Below, in pieces: positions 19,371 through 27,926 of a DNA stretch of 64,000 nucleotides. The translations under genes and the position numbers were made by a program. Within the stretch, counting starts at the first letter, position 1, and each line of letters starts with the position of its first letter. Source of the DNA: Acinetobacter sp. UBA3106. GTDB taxonomy: Bacteria > Pseudomonadota > Gammaproteobacteria > Pseudomonadales > Moraxellaceae. The notes under the pieces are model-generated. The model saw nothing but the letters and a program-made list of their open reading frames with translations. It searched no databases and was not told the origin of the DNA. The stretch is taken from the NCBI GenBank assembly GCA_002365595.1, contig DFAM01000018.1, forward strand, positions 68,859 to 132,858. The letters run 5' to 3'.

Positions 19371-19553
19371 CTTTCAGCATAGCTGAAAGTCTTGCGAGGT
19401 TCACCTCTCAGGGTTTCACGAAGCACTGCTTCGTGCCAGTTTTACGCCAAGCGCTGTGCGCGCGGCAGTGAGGGATTTCACAAAGTGAAACTTTTTGCCA
19501 GTTTTATGTCAAGCGCTGTGCGTGCGGCAGTTTAGTGAAAACTAAACCTCTCA
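19371..19553 (+). repeat. Hairpin cluster with an imperfect 62-bp tandem repeat after guaA
   Basis: Between the guaA stop and its terminator lie successive short inverted repeats: CTTTCAGC-ATA-GCTGAAAG at once after the stop, GAGGT-TC-ACCTC, CACGAAGC-ACT-GCTTCGTG, TTTCAC-AAA-GTGAAA, and GTTTAG-TGAAAA-CTAAAC. A unit of about 62 bp starting GGG(A)TTTCAC and ending GCGGCAGT occurs twice (about 19411-19469 and 19472-19531); the 35-bp cores at 19435-19469 and 19497-19531 differ at only three bases. No coding frame explains this. Confidence 0.75.
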
Positions 19554-19556
19554 ATT

Positions 19557-19583
19557 AAAAAGGACGCTTCGGTGTCCTTTTTT
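19557..19583 (+). terminator. Rho-independent terminator of guaA
   Basis: GGACGC-TTCG-GTGTCC forms a six-bp stem with a stable UUCG tetraloop, preceded by A5 and followed by a T run. It ends the guaA transcript beyond the hairpin cluster. Confidence 0.85.
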
Positions 19584-19718
19584 ATTTTTATAAATTAATT
19601 TTTTAAAGCATAGAAATAAACATTTTGAATGATTGAATTTGGCTTGGGTGTTCAAGTGGAGCGTAGTTTTCATATTTATAAAATCGACCAAGACCGTTTC
19701 GATGAAGATAATTTTTAA

Positions 19719-20999
19719 TTATTGATGTGTATAAATCGCCACCTGATTGCGTCCATTTTTTTTGGCTTCATAGAGTGCAATATCGGCATTTTTGATCAGC
19801 AGGTTTAAATCATTTTGATTAGGCTGCAGTTGAGATACCCCAATCGATACACTGAAATTAAAGAAGAACTTATCTTTAATACAAATTTGATGTTTTTCAA
19901 TTTTTCGGCACAAACGGTTGGCAATGCTAATTGCATCTTCTAAGGTGGTATTCGGCAGTAAAGCAATAAATTCCTCTCCGCCAAAACGGGCCAACACATC
20001 AGTATAGCGCATCTCCCGACGGGCAATATCCGCCAGTACCCGCAGCACTTCATCACCGACATCATGTCCATAGGTATCATTAATATTCTTAAAAAAGTCG
20101 ATATCAAACATCAATAAGCAGGTCAAATTATATTTTGACCATTGCTGGATGCTATGTTCGGCAAGCTGCATAAATTGCCGACGGTTATTGAGCTGGGTCA
20201 ATTCATCGGTATGTGCCAGTTTGCTTAAGGTGTAATAATTCCAGTCATTCAGTAAAACCCGCAAAAAATTGCGTTTTGAATTTATAGTGTTATTCCAGCT
20301 GATATACATACTGAGTAATAAGACCGGTGTGTAAATGAGTGAAAATAAGATCAGTTCCTGAACACTGGCTAACCTGAGTATGCCGTTAAAAATCACCACG
20401 CTAATCAGCAAAGAAGTAAAAAGTGAATTGCGAAAAACCACCTGTACGCATAAATTACCCAATAAAATAAAAATGATACTGGCGTATAGGTAAGTGTCCA
20501 CGAGGGGACTTTGCGACAAGTACAACAGCTCAAGCCATATTGCTGCTGCCGCTGCAACATAGATCGGCAGCAGGCTATCCAGAATTTTAATACTCTTGCA
20601 GTAGCGGAAAGCCAGCCAGTTGATCAATAGGGTAAAGACCACAAAACTTAGCCGTGCAATACCGGAAAGCATGCCAATATCGGGTAATAAAATCAGATCG
20701 ACGAAAAAATAGCTTAAAAAAGTCAGTTGCCCAATAAAATTGACGCATTTTAAAAATTGGCGTTGATGGGTATTTTGATAGTCCAGATAGTATTGTTGAA
20801 ATTGCTCCGGGATACGGGTGATGGGATGTTCTAATTGTTGTTTGATTAAATTTTTATTGTCGAGCGTACACAACTGCTTGGGTAAAATAGCAGCTCCGAT
20901 ATTTGAATATGAATCTTCATTGTCCCGAATATAATTATGTTCTTGAGCATCGGGGTAATGTGAGTCTTCCTGCTGTCCTTGGGACATGATTATCTTCAT
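19719..20999 (-). CDS. Membrane-bound diguanylate cyclase (GGDEF)
   Basis: A 426-residue protein with a cytoplasmic N-terminal stretch of about 90 residues, some six predicted membrane helices (about residues 88-235) and a C-terminal GGDEF domain. The active-site motif is GGEEF at residues 340-344. The allosteric c-di-GMP inhibition site RxxD is present at Arg331-Asp334, five residues before it. No EAL domain follows. It should make c-di-GMP from GTP with product inhibition, driven by an unknown membrane signal. The ATG at 20999 is kept, but the in-frame ATG at 20987 is equally possible; neither has a strong ribosome-binding site. Confidence 0.9.
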   Translation of the reverse strand: MKIIMSQGQQEDSHYPDAQEHNYIRDNEDSYSNIGAAILPKQLCTLDNKNLIKQQLEHPITRIPEQFQQYYLDYQNTHQRQFLKCVNFIGQLTFLSYFFVDLILLPDIGMLSGIARLSFVVFTLLINWLAFRYCKSIKILDSLLPIYVAAAAAIWLELLYLSQSPLVDTYLYASIIFILLGNLCVQVVFRNSLFTSLLISVVIFNGILRLASVQELILFSLIYTPVLLLSMYISWNNTINSKRNFLRVLLNDWNYYTLSKLAHTDELTQLNNRRQFMQLAEHSIQQWSKYNLTCLLMFDIDFFKNINDTYGHDVGDEVLRVLADIARREMRYTDVLARFGGEEFIALLPNTTLEDAISIANRLCRKIEKHQICIKDKFFFNFSVSIGVSQLQPNQNDLNLLIKNADIALYEAKKNGRNQVAIYTHQ

Positions 21000-21315
21000 T
21001 TATGGCAGATTGGTCAGGGACAAATATTATGCTGAGGAAAAATATCTGTATACAGGATACCCAGCAAGTAGCAGGCATAATTGTGACAAAAAATTTTTTT
21101 CCTATAAAATTCATATGAATAGGTTATAAATAGTCAAAGACTTACAGCCTCTAGACCTTGTTTTATGAGGAAAAATTTCAAAAATAACATTGTCCTATAT
21201 CCAGTATTCAGCGTATTAACTTAACTATAGGCTGGAGCATAAAGAGTCTATATGATTGATAACAATAGATAGGATCTACAAGAACAGACGCGTTCATGAA
21301 ATGCAGGATAGTCAT
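21000..21315. other. Divergent intergenic region (cyclase / pirin)
   Basis: AT-rich, no gene seen. A promoter-like pair for the pirin side is TTGTGA at 21081 and TATAAA at 21103 with a 16-base spacer; it is a weak match and is not otherwise supported. Confidence 0.4.
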
Positions 21316-22263
21316 ATGACCAATAGCAACTATACAGAGCTTTCCAATTCGGACGATTGTGAAAAATACGTAAATCAGTTTATCCAGGAATTTCCTTTGC
21401 GTAGTGCTGAAATTGGACAGGGCACCGTGATCAAGCGTGCCTTGCCAAGTCGGCATAAGCGTTTAATTGGGGCGTGGTGCTTTCTGGATCATGCCGGTCC
21501 CGTGGTTTTTCCTCAAGGCGATGGTCTGGATGTTGGTCCGCATCCGCATATTGGTTTGCAGACTTTTACCTGGATGATTGAAGGCACCATGATGCATACC
21601 GACAGTCTGGGGACAAAGCAACTGATTCGTCCCAAACAGGTCAATTTAATGACTGCAGGTTATGGGATTTCACATACTGAGGTGGCACCGGAAAGTGAAA
21701 CCCATATGCATGCTGCCCAGCTCTGGATTGCTTTGCCGGATGACAAGATCAATATGGCGCCGCGCTTCGATCATTATCCGGAACTTCCTGTAGTGGAAAG
21801 AGATCAGGTTGAATTCACCGTATTGGTAGGGGAATTCTTACAGACCCAGTCACCGGTTGCGGTGCATAGCGAATTGCTGGGTGTGGATTTAACTGCACTG
21901 GAATCCACCACCACTCGAATTCAATTGAATCCAAAATTTGAATATGGTTTTATGGCACTCGAGGGTGTTGCTGAAGTCAATGGACATGAACTGACGGAAG
22001 ACAACATGGTGGTGCTGGAGCTAGGCATGACTGAAATTGACATCCGCTTGCATAAAGGCAGCCGCGTTTTATTGTTGGGTGGGGAACCCTTCGAGTCACC
22101 AATATTACTGTGGTGGAACTTTGTCGGGCGGACTCAGGAAGAACTTTGCCAAGCCCGTGACCACTGGATTAATCAGGACCAGCGTTTTGGTACCATTCCT
22201 GACTATCCTGGCCCCCGTCTGGAAGCACCCGCATTCCCCGATAAAATGCGTGCTTCAAAATAA
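21316..22263 (+). CDS. Pirin family protein
   Basis: A 315-residue bicupin. The metal-binding residues of the N-terminal cupin are visible in GPHPHIGLQTFTW (two His) and GYGISHTEVAPE (His and Glu). Pirins bind iron; bacterial members show quercetinase activity or regulate metabolism. I moved the start to ATG 21316, which has AGGA seven bases upstream; upstream in-frame starts at 21256 (TTG) and 21301 (ATG) lack this. An OsmC-like gene follows 25 bases later and is probably co-transcribed. Confidence 0.9.
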   Translation: MTNSNYTELSNSDDCEKYVNQFIQEFPLRSAEIGQGTVIKRALPSRHKRLIGAWCFLDHAGPVVFPQGDGLDVGPHPHIGLQTFTWMIEGTMMHTDSLGTKQLIRPKQVNLMTAGYGISHTEVAPESETHMHAAQLWIALPDDKINMAPRFDHYPELPVVERDQVEFTVLVGEFLQTQSPVAVHSELLGVDLTALESTTTRIQLNPKFEYGFMALEGVAEVNGHELTEDNMVVLELGMTEIDIRLHKGSRVLLLGGEPFESPILLWWNFVGRTQEELCQARDHWINQDQRFGTIPDYPGPRLEAPAFPDKMRASK

Positions 22264-22288
22264 CGATAAAATTCAGGATTTTGTGAAT

Positions 22289-22687
22289 ATGGCAATTATT
22301 GCAAATGCAGAAGTACAAAGCCTGGCTGAACCCTGGTCAGGCGAAGTGAAAAGCGGAAAACACCAGTTAATTACCGATAAACCCGAATCCTTTGGCGGGC
22401 AGGATCAAGGTCCTGCACCTTATGATTGGATTTGTTCAGGACTGATTTCTTGCACCATGATTACCTTGCGTATGTATGCCCGTCATAAAGGCATAGAGCT
22501 CGGTCAGTTTTCAGTAGAAGCCGATTTTAATGCCAATAAGGAAGGCAAAGAATGGATCGAGCGGCGCTTGTCTTTTGCTCAGCCCTTATCAGATGAGCTA
22601 CAGCAAAAAGTTTTAGACATCAGCAGTAAAACACCAGTCACCAAAACACTGTTACGCAGTCTGGACATTAACACGGTTCTGCTTTAA
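22289..22687 (+). CDS. OsmC family protein lacking the second catalytic Cys
   Basis: A 132-residue OsmC/Ohr-fold protein (YhfA-like). GPAPYDWICSGLISCTMITL contains the first reactive-type Cys (Cys55), with an extra Cys49. In most family members a second Cys sits in a CPVxKTL-like motif; here that reads KTPVTKTL, so the position is Thr115. Thiol peroxidase activity is therefore doubtful, though OsmC-fold proteins without the pair exist. The start at ATG 22289 has AGGA eleven bases upstream. Pirin plus OsmC-like plus GST suggests a small stress-related group. Confidence 0.85.
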   Translation: MAIIANAEVQSLAEPWSGEVKSGKHQLITDKPESFGGQDQGPAPYDWICSGLISCTMITLRMYARHKGIELGQFSVEADFNANKEGKEWIERRLSFAQPLSDELQQKVLDISSKTPVTKTLLRSLDINTVLL

Positions 22688-22786
22688 ATACGTGACCCGA
22701 TACACCTGAGATTGTGGGCAAAGCAGAATGTCATTTTTTAACATGACCGGTCATAAGCAAAATATAAAAATAGGGATCAACAGATA

Positions 22787-23434
22787 ATGATTACACTTCA
22801 CCATTTAGATCAATCGCGTTCTTTTAGAATTTTATGGGCCTTGGAAGAGCTGGCGCAAGATTACCAGGTCAAATTTTATAAACGTCTGCCTACAATGGCT
22901 GCACCGCCTGAATTAAAACTGGTTCATCCTTTGGCTAAAGCACCCATCTTGACCGATGAAGACCAGACTATTGTTGAATCGGCTGTGATTTTGCAACATC
23001 TGCAGGAAAGCTATGATACAGCGCAGAAATTTAAACCGACGGCCAAAAAAGATCAGCAACAATACCGCTACTGGATGCACTATGCCGAAGGTTCATTAAT
23101 GCCTTTATTGGTGATGCAACTGGTGATGAGCAATGTGCCCAAAAATGTGCCTTGGCTGATTAAGCCGGTCGCACACAAAATTACGGCCGGGGTGAAGGCA
23201 GGATTTATTCATCCGCGCTTAAAAGACCATATTGCTTACCTGGAAGATTACTTATCCAAACATGAGTATTTTGCCGGGTCATTTTCTTTTGCTGATATTC
23301 AGATGTGGTTTCCGCTCGATGCCATTCAGTCCAGAACCTCAGGTTCATATCCGAATATCGCCAAATATCTGAAACGCCTTGAGGAACGTCCTGCTTTTCA
23401 GCGAGCCAAGTTTAAGGAACAAAACCTGGCTTAA
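22787..23434 (+). CDS. Glutathione S-transferase family protein
   Basis: A 215-residue protein with a thioredoxin-fold N-terminal domain (MITLHHLDQSRSFRILWALEEL, with the Ser-Arg catalytic-type pair; PLAKAPILTD; the glutathione gamma-Glu contact ESAVILQHL) and an all-helical C-terminal domain ending GSFSFADIQMWFPL and RPAFQRA. It resembles beta/nu-type GSTs. The substrate is unknown. It stands 99 bases after the OsmC-like gene and converges on phoR. Confidence 0.88.
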   Translation: MITLHHLDQSRSFRILWALEELAQDYQVKFYKRLPTMAAPPELKLVHPLAKAPILTDEDQTIVESAVILQHLQESYDTAQKFKPTAKKDQQQYRYWMHYAEGSLMPLLVMQLVMSNVPKNVPWLIKPVAHKITAGVKAGFIHPRLKDHIAYLEDYLSKHEYFAGSFSFADIQMWFPLDAIQSRTSGSYPNIAKYLKRLEERPAFQRAKFKEQNLA

Positions 23435-23479
23435 TCCAGCCAGGTAGATGGGTGAAAATGAGGCTGAACCGGGGAGTGT

Positions 23480-24838
23480 TTAGTTTGGTTTGTACAGGCG
23501 TTCTTTCGGGAAAATCACTTTAAAGGTCGAGCCTTCATTTTCTTTGGATTCAATTTCCAAATGTGCGCCGTGCTGCATCAACACATGTTTGACAATAGCC
23601 AGACCTAAGCCGGTTCCTCCGGTTTGACGGCTGCGCGCGCTATCTACCCGATAGAAACGTTCGGTTAAGCGCGGCAAATGTTTGGGGTCAATCCCGATCC
23701 CGGTATCTTCAACGGTAAAGATGCCGTGTTCACCATCATCATGCCAACCCATGGTGATGGTGCCGCCTTTAGGCGTGTATTTAATGGCATTGGTGATCAG
23801 GTTGCTAAAGGCACTGGCCAGTTCCATATCCGAACCAATCAGGTCGCAATGACTGTCGATATCCAGATTCAAGGTATGGTGATAGTCCACGTTATAAGCC
23901 TGTGCATCATCAAACAGCTGGTTCATCAGGCTTGGCATTTCAATAATCTGGTTTTTAGCAATTTTTTTGTCATTTTCCAGGCGTGACAACAGCAATAAAT
24001 CATTCACCAGGGCATTCATGCGTTTGGTTTGCGCCTGCATCTGATCAAAGGCACGTTTCCAGCGCGGATTTAAATCTTCCTGATCGGTAAAGGTTTCAAT
24101 ATAACCACTGAGTACCGTAAGTGGTGTGCGTAATTCATGGGAAATGTTGTCGACAAAGTCCTTACGCATTTGTTCTAGGTTATGCATCCGAGTGACATCA
24201 TAAGCCACCAGCAGCCGGCTTTCGCCCCCAAAACGGGTCATTTTGACTTGTACATAATGGTCTTCAAAGGCGGAAGATTTCATTTTCAGACCATCAGGTG
24301 CCTGATCAATATTGTTGAAATATTCAATAAAATTCGGCTGACGAAGCAGGGTTAAAATATTGCGACCACGGTCTAGCGGTTGAATACCGAGTAATTTTTC
24401 TGCAGCCGGATTCCACCATTCAATCTGATGCAGTTCATCAATCAGCACCACTGCTTCAGCCAGCGCCACCAGTGACGATTGCGCGCGATCAATCAAGCCA
24501 ACCATTTCCGCCTGTACAATACGTTCCTGACGCTGGGAACGGTAGACGTTGAACAGTAAGGCCCCCCAGATGCCATCCAGATTGGGTGGAACATCATAAG
24601 GACGATTGGAAATCCATTCATTGACCAAATACAGTGAACGTAATTGCAGAATAAAAAATGTTGCGAAGGCAATGAGGATAAAAACCCAGAAATACCCGAT
24701 CCCTAAGCCAATTAAACCTGCAATGAGCAGTAAAAAGGCCAGCAGACGTAAATCTTGTTTGGCAAAAGTCCATAAACTGCTGTAACGGAATCGTTTATGT
24801 TCTCGTGCAAGTTCAGGGATGGGGTAGGGTTCATACAT
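23480..24838 (-). CDS. phoR: Phosphate regulon sensor histidine kinase
   Basis: A 452-residue membrane kinase. Two adjacent membrane helices lie at residues 30-65 with almost no periplasmic loop, then a PAS domain (about residues 115-215), the phospho-acceptor His234 in NISHELRTPLTV, and the ATPase domain (NLITNAIKYTPKG, DTGIGI, GGTGLGLAIVKHV). This is the PhoR layout, in which phosphate is sensed through PstSCAB/PhoU rather than by a periplasmic domain. It lies 25 bases downstream of phoB. Confidence 0.95.
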   Translation of the reverse strand: MYEPYPIPELAREHKRFRYSSLWTFAKQDLRLLAFLLLIAGLIGLGIGYFWVFILIAFATFFILQLRSLYLVNEWISNRPYDVPPNLDGIWGALLFNVYRSQRQERIVQAEMVGLIDRAQSSLVALAEAVVLIDELHQIEWWNPAAEKLLGIQPLDRGRNILTLLRQPNFIEYFNNIDQAPDGLKMKSSAFEDHYVQVKMTRFGGESRLLVAYDVTRMHNLEQMRKDFVDNISHELRTPLTVLSGYIETFTDQEDLNPRWKRAFDQMQAQTKRMNALVNDLLLLSRLENDKKIAKNQIIEMPSLMNQLFDDAQAYNVDYHHTLNLDIDSHCDLIGSDMELASAFSNLITNAIKYTPKGGTITMGWHDDGEHGIFTVEDTGIGIDPKHLPRLTERFYRVDSARSRQTGGTGLGLAIVKHVLMQHGAHLEIESKENEGSTFKVIFPKERLYKPN

Positions 24839-24863
24839 AAAACACGGTTTACCTAGAAAACGA

Positions 24864-25574
24864 CTAACCTAATGCGACATCTGCGCGGGTAGAAAAACGA
24901 TAACCTGTGCCACGAACGGTTTGTACATAGCGGTCTGCACCAAAAGGCTCTAGCACTTTACGCAAACGGCGAATATGTACGTCAATGGTACGGTCTTCAA
25001 TGTATACGTTACCACCCCAGACCTGATCCAGCAATTGAGCGCGGGTGTAGGCCCGTTCCGGATGGGTCATGAAGAATGCCAGCAAACGGTATTCAGTTGG
25101 TCCCATTTCTAAAATATTTTGACCATGACTGACGCGCTGACTGACCGGATCCAGTATCAGGCCATTGGCATCAATAGTTTTTTCGCCACTCAAGGCATTG
25201 GCACGGCGTAATACGGCCTTAATACGTGAAACCAGTTCCCGAGTAGAAAAAGGCTTGGTCATATAGTCGTCAGCACCGGCATCCAGACCTTGAACTTTAT
25301 GGTCTTCCTCACCGCGAGCCGTCAACATAATGACTGGAATTTCGGACAGGGTTTCATCGCGTTTCAAGCGGCGGCACAAATCGACCCCACTTACGCCACC
25401 CGGTAACATCCAATCCAATAAAATAAGCGCAGGACGTTGATCCACAATCATCTGGTGAGCCTGTTTTGCATCTTCGGCCTGTAAGCATTGAAAGCCTGCC
25501 ATGTCTAAAGATGTATGGATCATCTCTCGAATGGGAAGTTCGTCATCGACGATTAATATATAGTCATCTTTCAC
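24864..25574 (-). CDS. phoB: Phosphate regulon response regulator
   Basis: A 236-residue OmpR/PhoB-class regulator. The receiver has Asp10/11 (ILIVDDE), phosphorylation site Asp54 ([11 protein letters not shown]) and the TKPF Lys; the winged-helix DNA-binding domain ends [15 protein letters not shown]...VRGTGYRF. It activates genes for phosphate scavenging. A Pho-box-like repeat lies 46-79 bases upstream of its start, pointing to autoregulation of phoBR. Confidence 0.96.
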   Translation of the reverse strand: MKDDYILIVDDELPIREMIHTSLDMAGFQCLQAEDAKQAHQMIVDQRPALILLDWMLPGGVSGVDLCRRLKRDETLSEIPVIMLTARGEEDHKVQGLDAGADDYMTKPFSTRELVSRIKAVLRRANALSGEKTIDANGLILDPVSQRVSHGQNILEMGPTEYRLLAFFMTHPERAYTRAQLLDQVWGGNVYIEDRTIDVHIRRLRKVLEPFGADRYVQTVRGTGYRFSTRADVALG

Positions 25575-25619
25575 AACGCAATATCCTATTTGATGTTAAC
25601 GGTGAACCGTTTTTTATTT

Positions 25620-25653
25620 ATGACAGGCTTATTACAAAGATTAATTATGACAG
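25620..25653 (-). promoter_or_regulatory. Candidate Pho box upstream of phoBR
   Basis: Read on the minus strand, TTGTAAT-AAGC-CTGTCAT forms a pair of 7-mers at 11-bp spacing, the second a perfect match to the PhoB half-site CTGTCAT. Another perfect CTGTCAT lies 27 bp upstream of it. Confidence 0.65.
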
Positions 25654-25792
25654 TATCATTGCAAAAGAGGTTGCTCTGGCGAATTTCGCAAAAAATTGTG
25701 ACAATTTTTATACTGCAACATAAACAATTTAAGAAAAATCAGTGATCTAAATTTAATGAATTCAAGGCATTGTATAGGTTTTAAGTTTTAAA

Positions 25793-26503
25793 TCAGGAAG
25801 AACTTTCTTTTTTCAATATTTTTTCTTTTTCTGAAAAAGTATCCAGCAAAGACAGAAAAACAATACTGCAAGATGACAAAACCTCTTGCATTGATTGCTT
25901 AAAGCCACTGACCACCCAGCGAATGGCAATTTGTGTAACATAACCATTCAGTCCGGTTGCGACGAGTGAAATTTCCCGTTCAGAACGGTCAATATGCGGC
26001 ATCATTAACATGACAAAGGCATGAATCATGCGGTCAAAACGTAACATGGTTTCATGAATGGTGGCCTGATTATGCAGCTCTTGAACCAGCATGGCATCGA
26101 TATAAATAATTCGGGCCATACCCGGATTATCTTTTAAGGTAGTGAGCAGAGCAGTTAAACCGGCTTCGATCATTTTCCGCGGATCAGTCGAGGCCTGCAT
26201 GATCGCCTGCATGACATTATGCTGCAATTGATCAATCAATTTTAAGAAGATGGTTTGAAACAGTTCATCACTTTTCTTAAAAGATTCATAGAAATAACGT
26301 TCAGTAAGTTTGGCTTCATTACAAATGTCTTTCACCGTCACTGCAAAAAAACCCTGTGAGCCATACGCTTCTATCCCGGCTTCAATCAGCTTTTCCCGAC
26401 GTGCCTGTTTACGTTCAGTTAAAGACAGGCCTTTAAATTGACGTTCTTTGCTTTTTAACGGCTTATTTTGTTGTTGTTCAAGATTTTGCTGTGGTTCAGT
26501 CAT
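25793..26503 (-). CDS. TetR/AcrR family transcriptional regulator
   Basis: A 236-residue repressor-type protein. A Gln/Lys-rich leader is followed by the TetR helix-turn-helix at about residues 35-80 (ARREKLIEAGIEAYGSQGF, then VKDICNEAKLTERYFYESF). The C-terminal ligand domain is helical and without a recognisable ligand signature. It is divergent from the SDR gene, whose promoter carries a 20-bp palindrome, so it most likely represses that gene. Confidence 0.9.
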   Translation of the reverse strand: MTEPQQNLEQQQNKPLKSKERQFKGLSLTERKQARREKLIEAGIEAYGSQGFFAVTVKDICNEAKLTERYFYESFKKSDELFQTIFLKLIDQLQHNVMQAIMQASTDPRKMIEAGLTALLTTLKDNPGMARIIYIDAMLVQELHNQATIHETMLRFDRMIHAFVMLMMPHIDRSEREISLVATGLNGYVTQIAIRWVVSGFKQSMQEVLSSCSIVFLSLLDTFSEKEKILKKESSS

Positions 26504-26620
26504 AAAGGTGATGTGCCAAATGAAATCGAGATTTTGAGCTATGTTAACAAGAATTTGTCTGTAGACCTATGCTGTAAATAGATGAATGGTCTTTGATTTT
26601 AGCATTGGTCATATATTATA

Positions 26621-26649
26621 TTGACAATGATTATTGTCAAAATTATATT
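26621..26649 (+). promoter_or_regulatory. SDR promoter overlapped by a palindromic operator
   Basis: TTGACA (26621-26626), 17 bases, TATATT (26644-26649) is a strong sigma-70 promoter. A perfect 8-4-8 palindrome, TTGACAAT/ATTGTCAA at 26621-26640, covers the -35 and spacer, the classic position for repression by the divergent TetR protein. A Fur-like reading is possible but the match is poorer. Confidence 0.75.
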
Positions 26650-26734
26650 GGATGAATGAACTGCACCTCAACGCAGCAGAAAAACAATCGAGATGTTTAG
26701 GCGAATGAGGCAGAAAACTGAATAAGGATGGGTC

Positions 26735-27574
26735 ATGAAAAATTTTAAAAATAAGGTCGCAGCAATTACCGGCGCGGGCTCGGGTATTGGTCAGCAATTG
26801 GCGGTACTTTTAGCGAAACAGGGCTGTCATTTATCCTTAAGTGATGTGAATGAACAGGGTTTGGCAAACACGGTTGAACTGGTCAAAGACAGTCACGTCC
26901 GTGTAACGACGAAAAAAGTCAATGTGGCCAAACTTGAAGAGGTACGCGACTGGGCTGCTGAAACCGTGAAGGATCATGGCTCAGTCAACATGATTTTTAA
27001 CAATGCCGGTGTGGCATTGGGTTCAACCGTAGAAGGCGCTTCTTACGAAGAACTGGAATGGATTGTGAATATTAATTTTTGGGGCGTGGTCTATGGCACC
27101 AAAGAGTTTTTGCCTTTAATCAAGAAATCGGGTGAAGGGCATATTATCAATATTTCCAGCCTGTTTGGTTTAACCGCACAGCCGACCCAGTCTGCTTATA
27201 ACGCGACCAAATTTGCGGTACGTGGTTTTACTGAATCCTTACGTCAGGAACTGGACATGGAAAACTGTGGCGTGAGTGCACTCTGTGTACACCCGGGCGG
27301 TATTCGTACCAATATTGCCAATGCGGCAAAAATGAATGACAGCATTCGAACCCTAGGCATGCATCCGGAAAAATCCGCTAAATCTTTTAATAAATTATTA
27401 CGTTGCCCACCTGAAGAAGCTGCCCGTCAAATCATTGAAGCGGTACAAAAAGACAAGCGCCGTTTACTCATCGGTAATGATGCCAAAACCCTGGATTTAA
27501 TCCAGCGTATTTTGCCGACCGGTTATCAGCGTATTACCGCATTCGCGACCAAATTAAGCAATAAAGGCAAATAA
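26735..27574 (+). CDS. Short-chain dehydrogenase/reductase
   Basis: A 279-residue classical SDR with the NAD(P) motif TGAGSGIG at residues 14-21, NNAG near residue 90, and the catalytic Ser and YNATK (Tyr-x3-Lys) near residue 157. The C-terminal extension of about 50 residues is longer than the minimal SDR fold, as in fatty-acid or ketone-handling relatives. The substrate is unknown. AAGGA precedes the ATG. Expression is probably controlled by the divergent TetR regulator. Confidence 0.92.
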   Translation: MKNFKNKVAAITGAGSGIGQQLAVLLAKQGCHLSLSDVNEQGLANTVELVKDSHVRVTTKKVNVAKLEEVRDWAAETVKDHGSVNMIFNNAGVALGSTVEGASYEELEWIVNINFWGVVYGTKEFLPLIKKSGEGHIINISSLFGLTAQPTQSAYNATKFAVRGFTESLRQELDMENCGVSALCVHPGGIRTNIANAAKMNDSIRTLGMHPEKSAKSFNKLLRCPPEEAARQIIEAVQKDKRRLLIGNDAKTLDLIQRILPTGYQRITAFATKLSNKGK

Positions 27575-27595
27575 TTTGCTGAAAATTATCCCTTT

Positions 27596-27623
27596 AAAAA
27601 GCCCGCAAATTGCGGGTTTTTTT
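27596..27623 (+). terminator. Rho-independent terminator after the SDR gene
   Basis: A5 precedes the stem CCCGC-AAATT-GCGGG, which is followed by T7. It isolates the SDR gene from the sigma-54 operon downstream. Confidence 0.88.
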
Positions 27624-27777
27624 ATGCTTAAAAATTGGAATATTGTGAGATCTAAAAAATGATTTTTACTTAAGTTTCAGTGCCTAAATTGAAAGGGGAA
27701 CAGACATTTAAAAAAGCAGAGCTATATCCAAAAATAAGAAATAAAAATAAAAAAACCAGCTGAATTTAAATAAGCAA

Positions 27778-27795
27778 GTGTTGAAAGATCAACAC
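27778..27795 (+). promoter_or_regulatory. Candidate upstream activator site (inverted repeat) for the sigma-54 operon
   Basis: A perfect inverted repeat GTGTTGA-AAGA-TCAACAC is centred about 110 bp before the expected transcription start. This is a usual distance for enhancer-binding activators of sigma-54 promoters. The convergent sigma-54 activator at 37970-39067 is the natural candidate to bind it. Confidence 0.6.
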
Positions 27796-27869
27796 GGATA
27801 TCGCGTTAAAACCAACATAGTAAGTAGGAATAAAATTAATAAGTTTATATAAAACAATAATTTAAATTG

Positions 27870-27886
27870 TTGGCATGGTTGTTGCC
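27870..27886 (+). promoter_or_regulatory. Sigma-54 (-24/-12) promoter of the uptake operon
   Basis: TTGGCATGGTTGTTGCC matches the RpoN consensus TTGGCACGnnnnTTGCW at nearly every position, with the invariant GG and GC exactly ten bases apart. Start of transcription is expected near 27897, leaving a 30-base leader before the amidohydrolase ATG. Confidence 0.88.
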
Positions 27887-27926
27887 AAATAAGAGCTACA
27901 GAACAATGAAAATTAGAGGCATAGCC

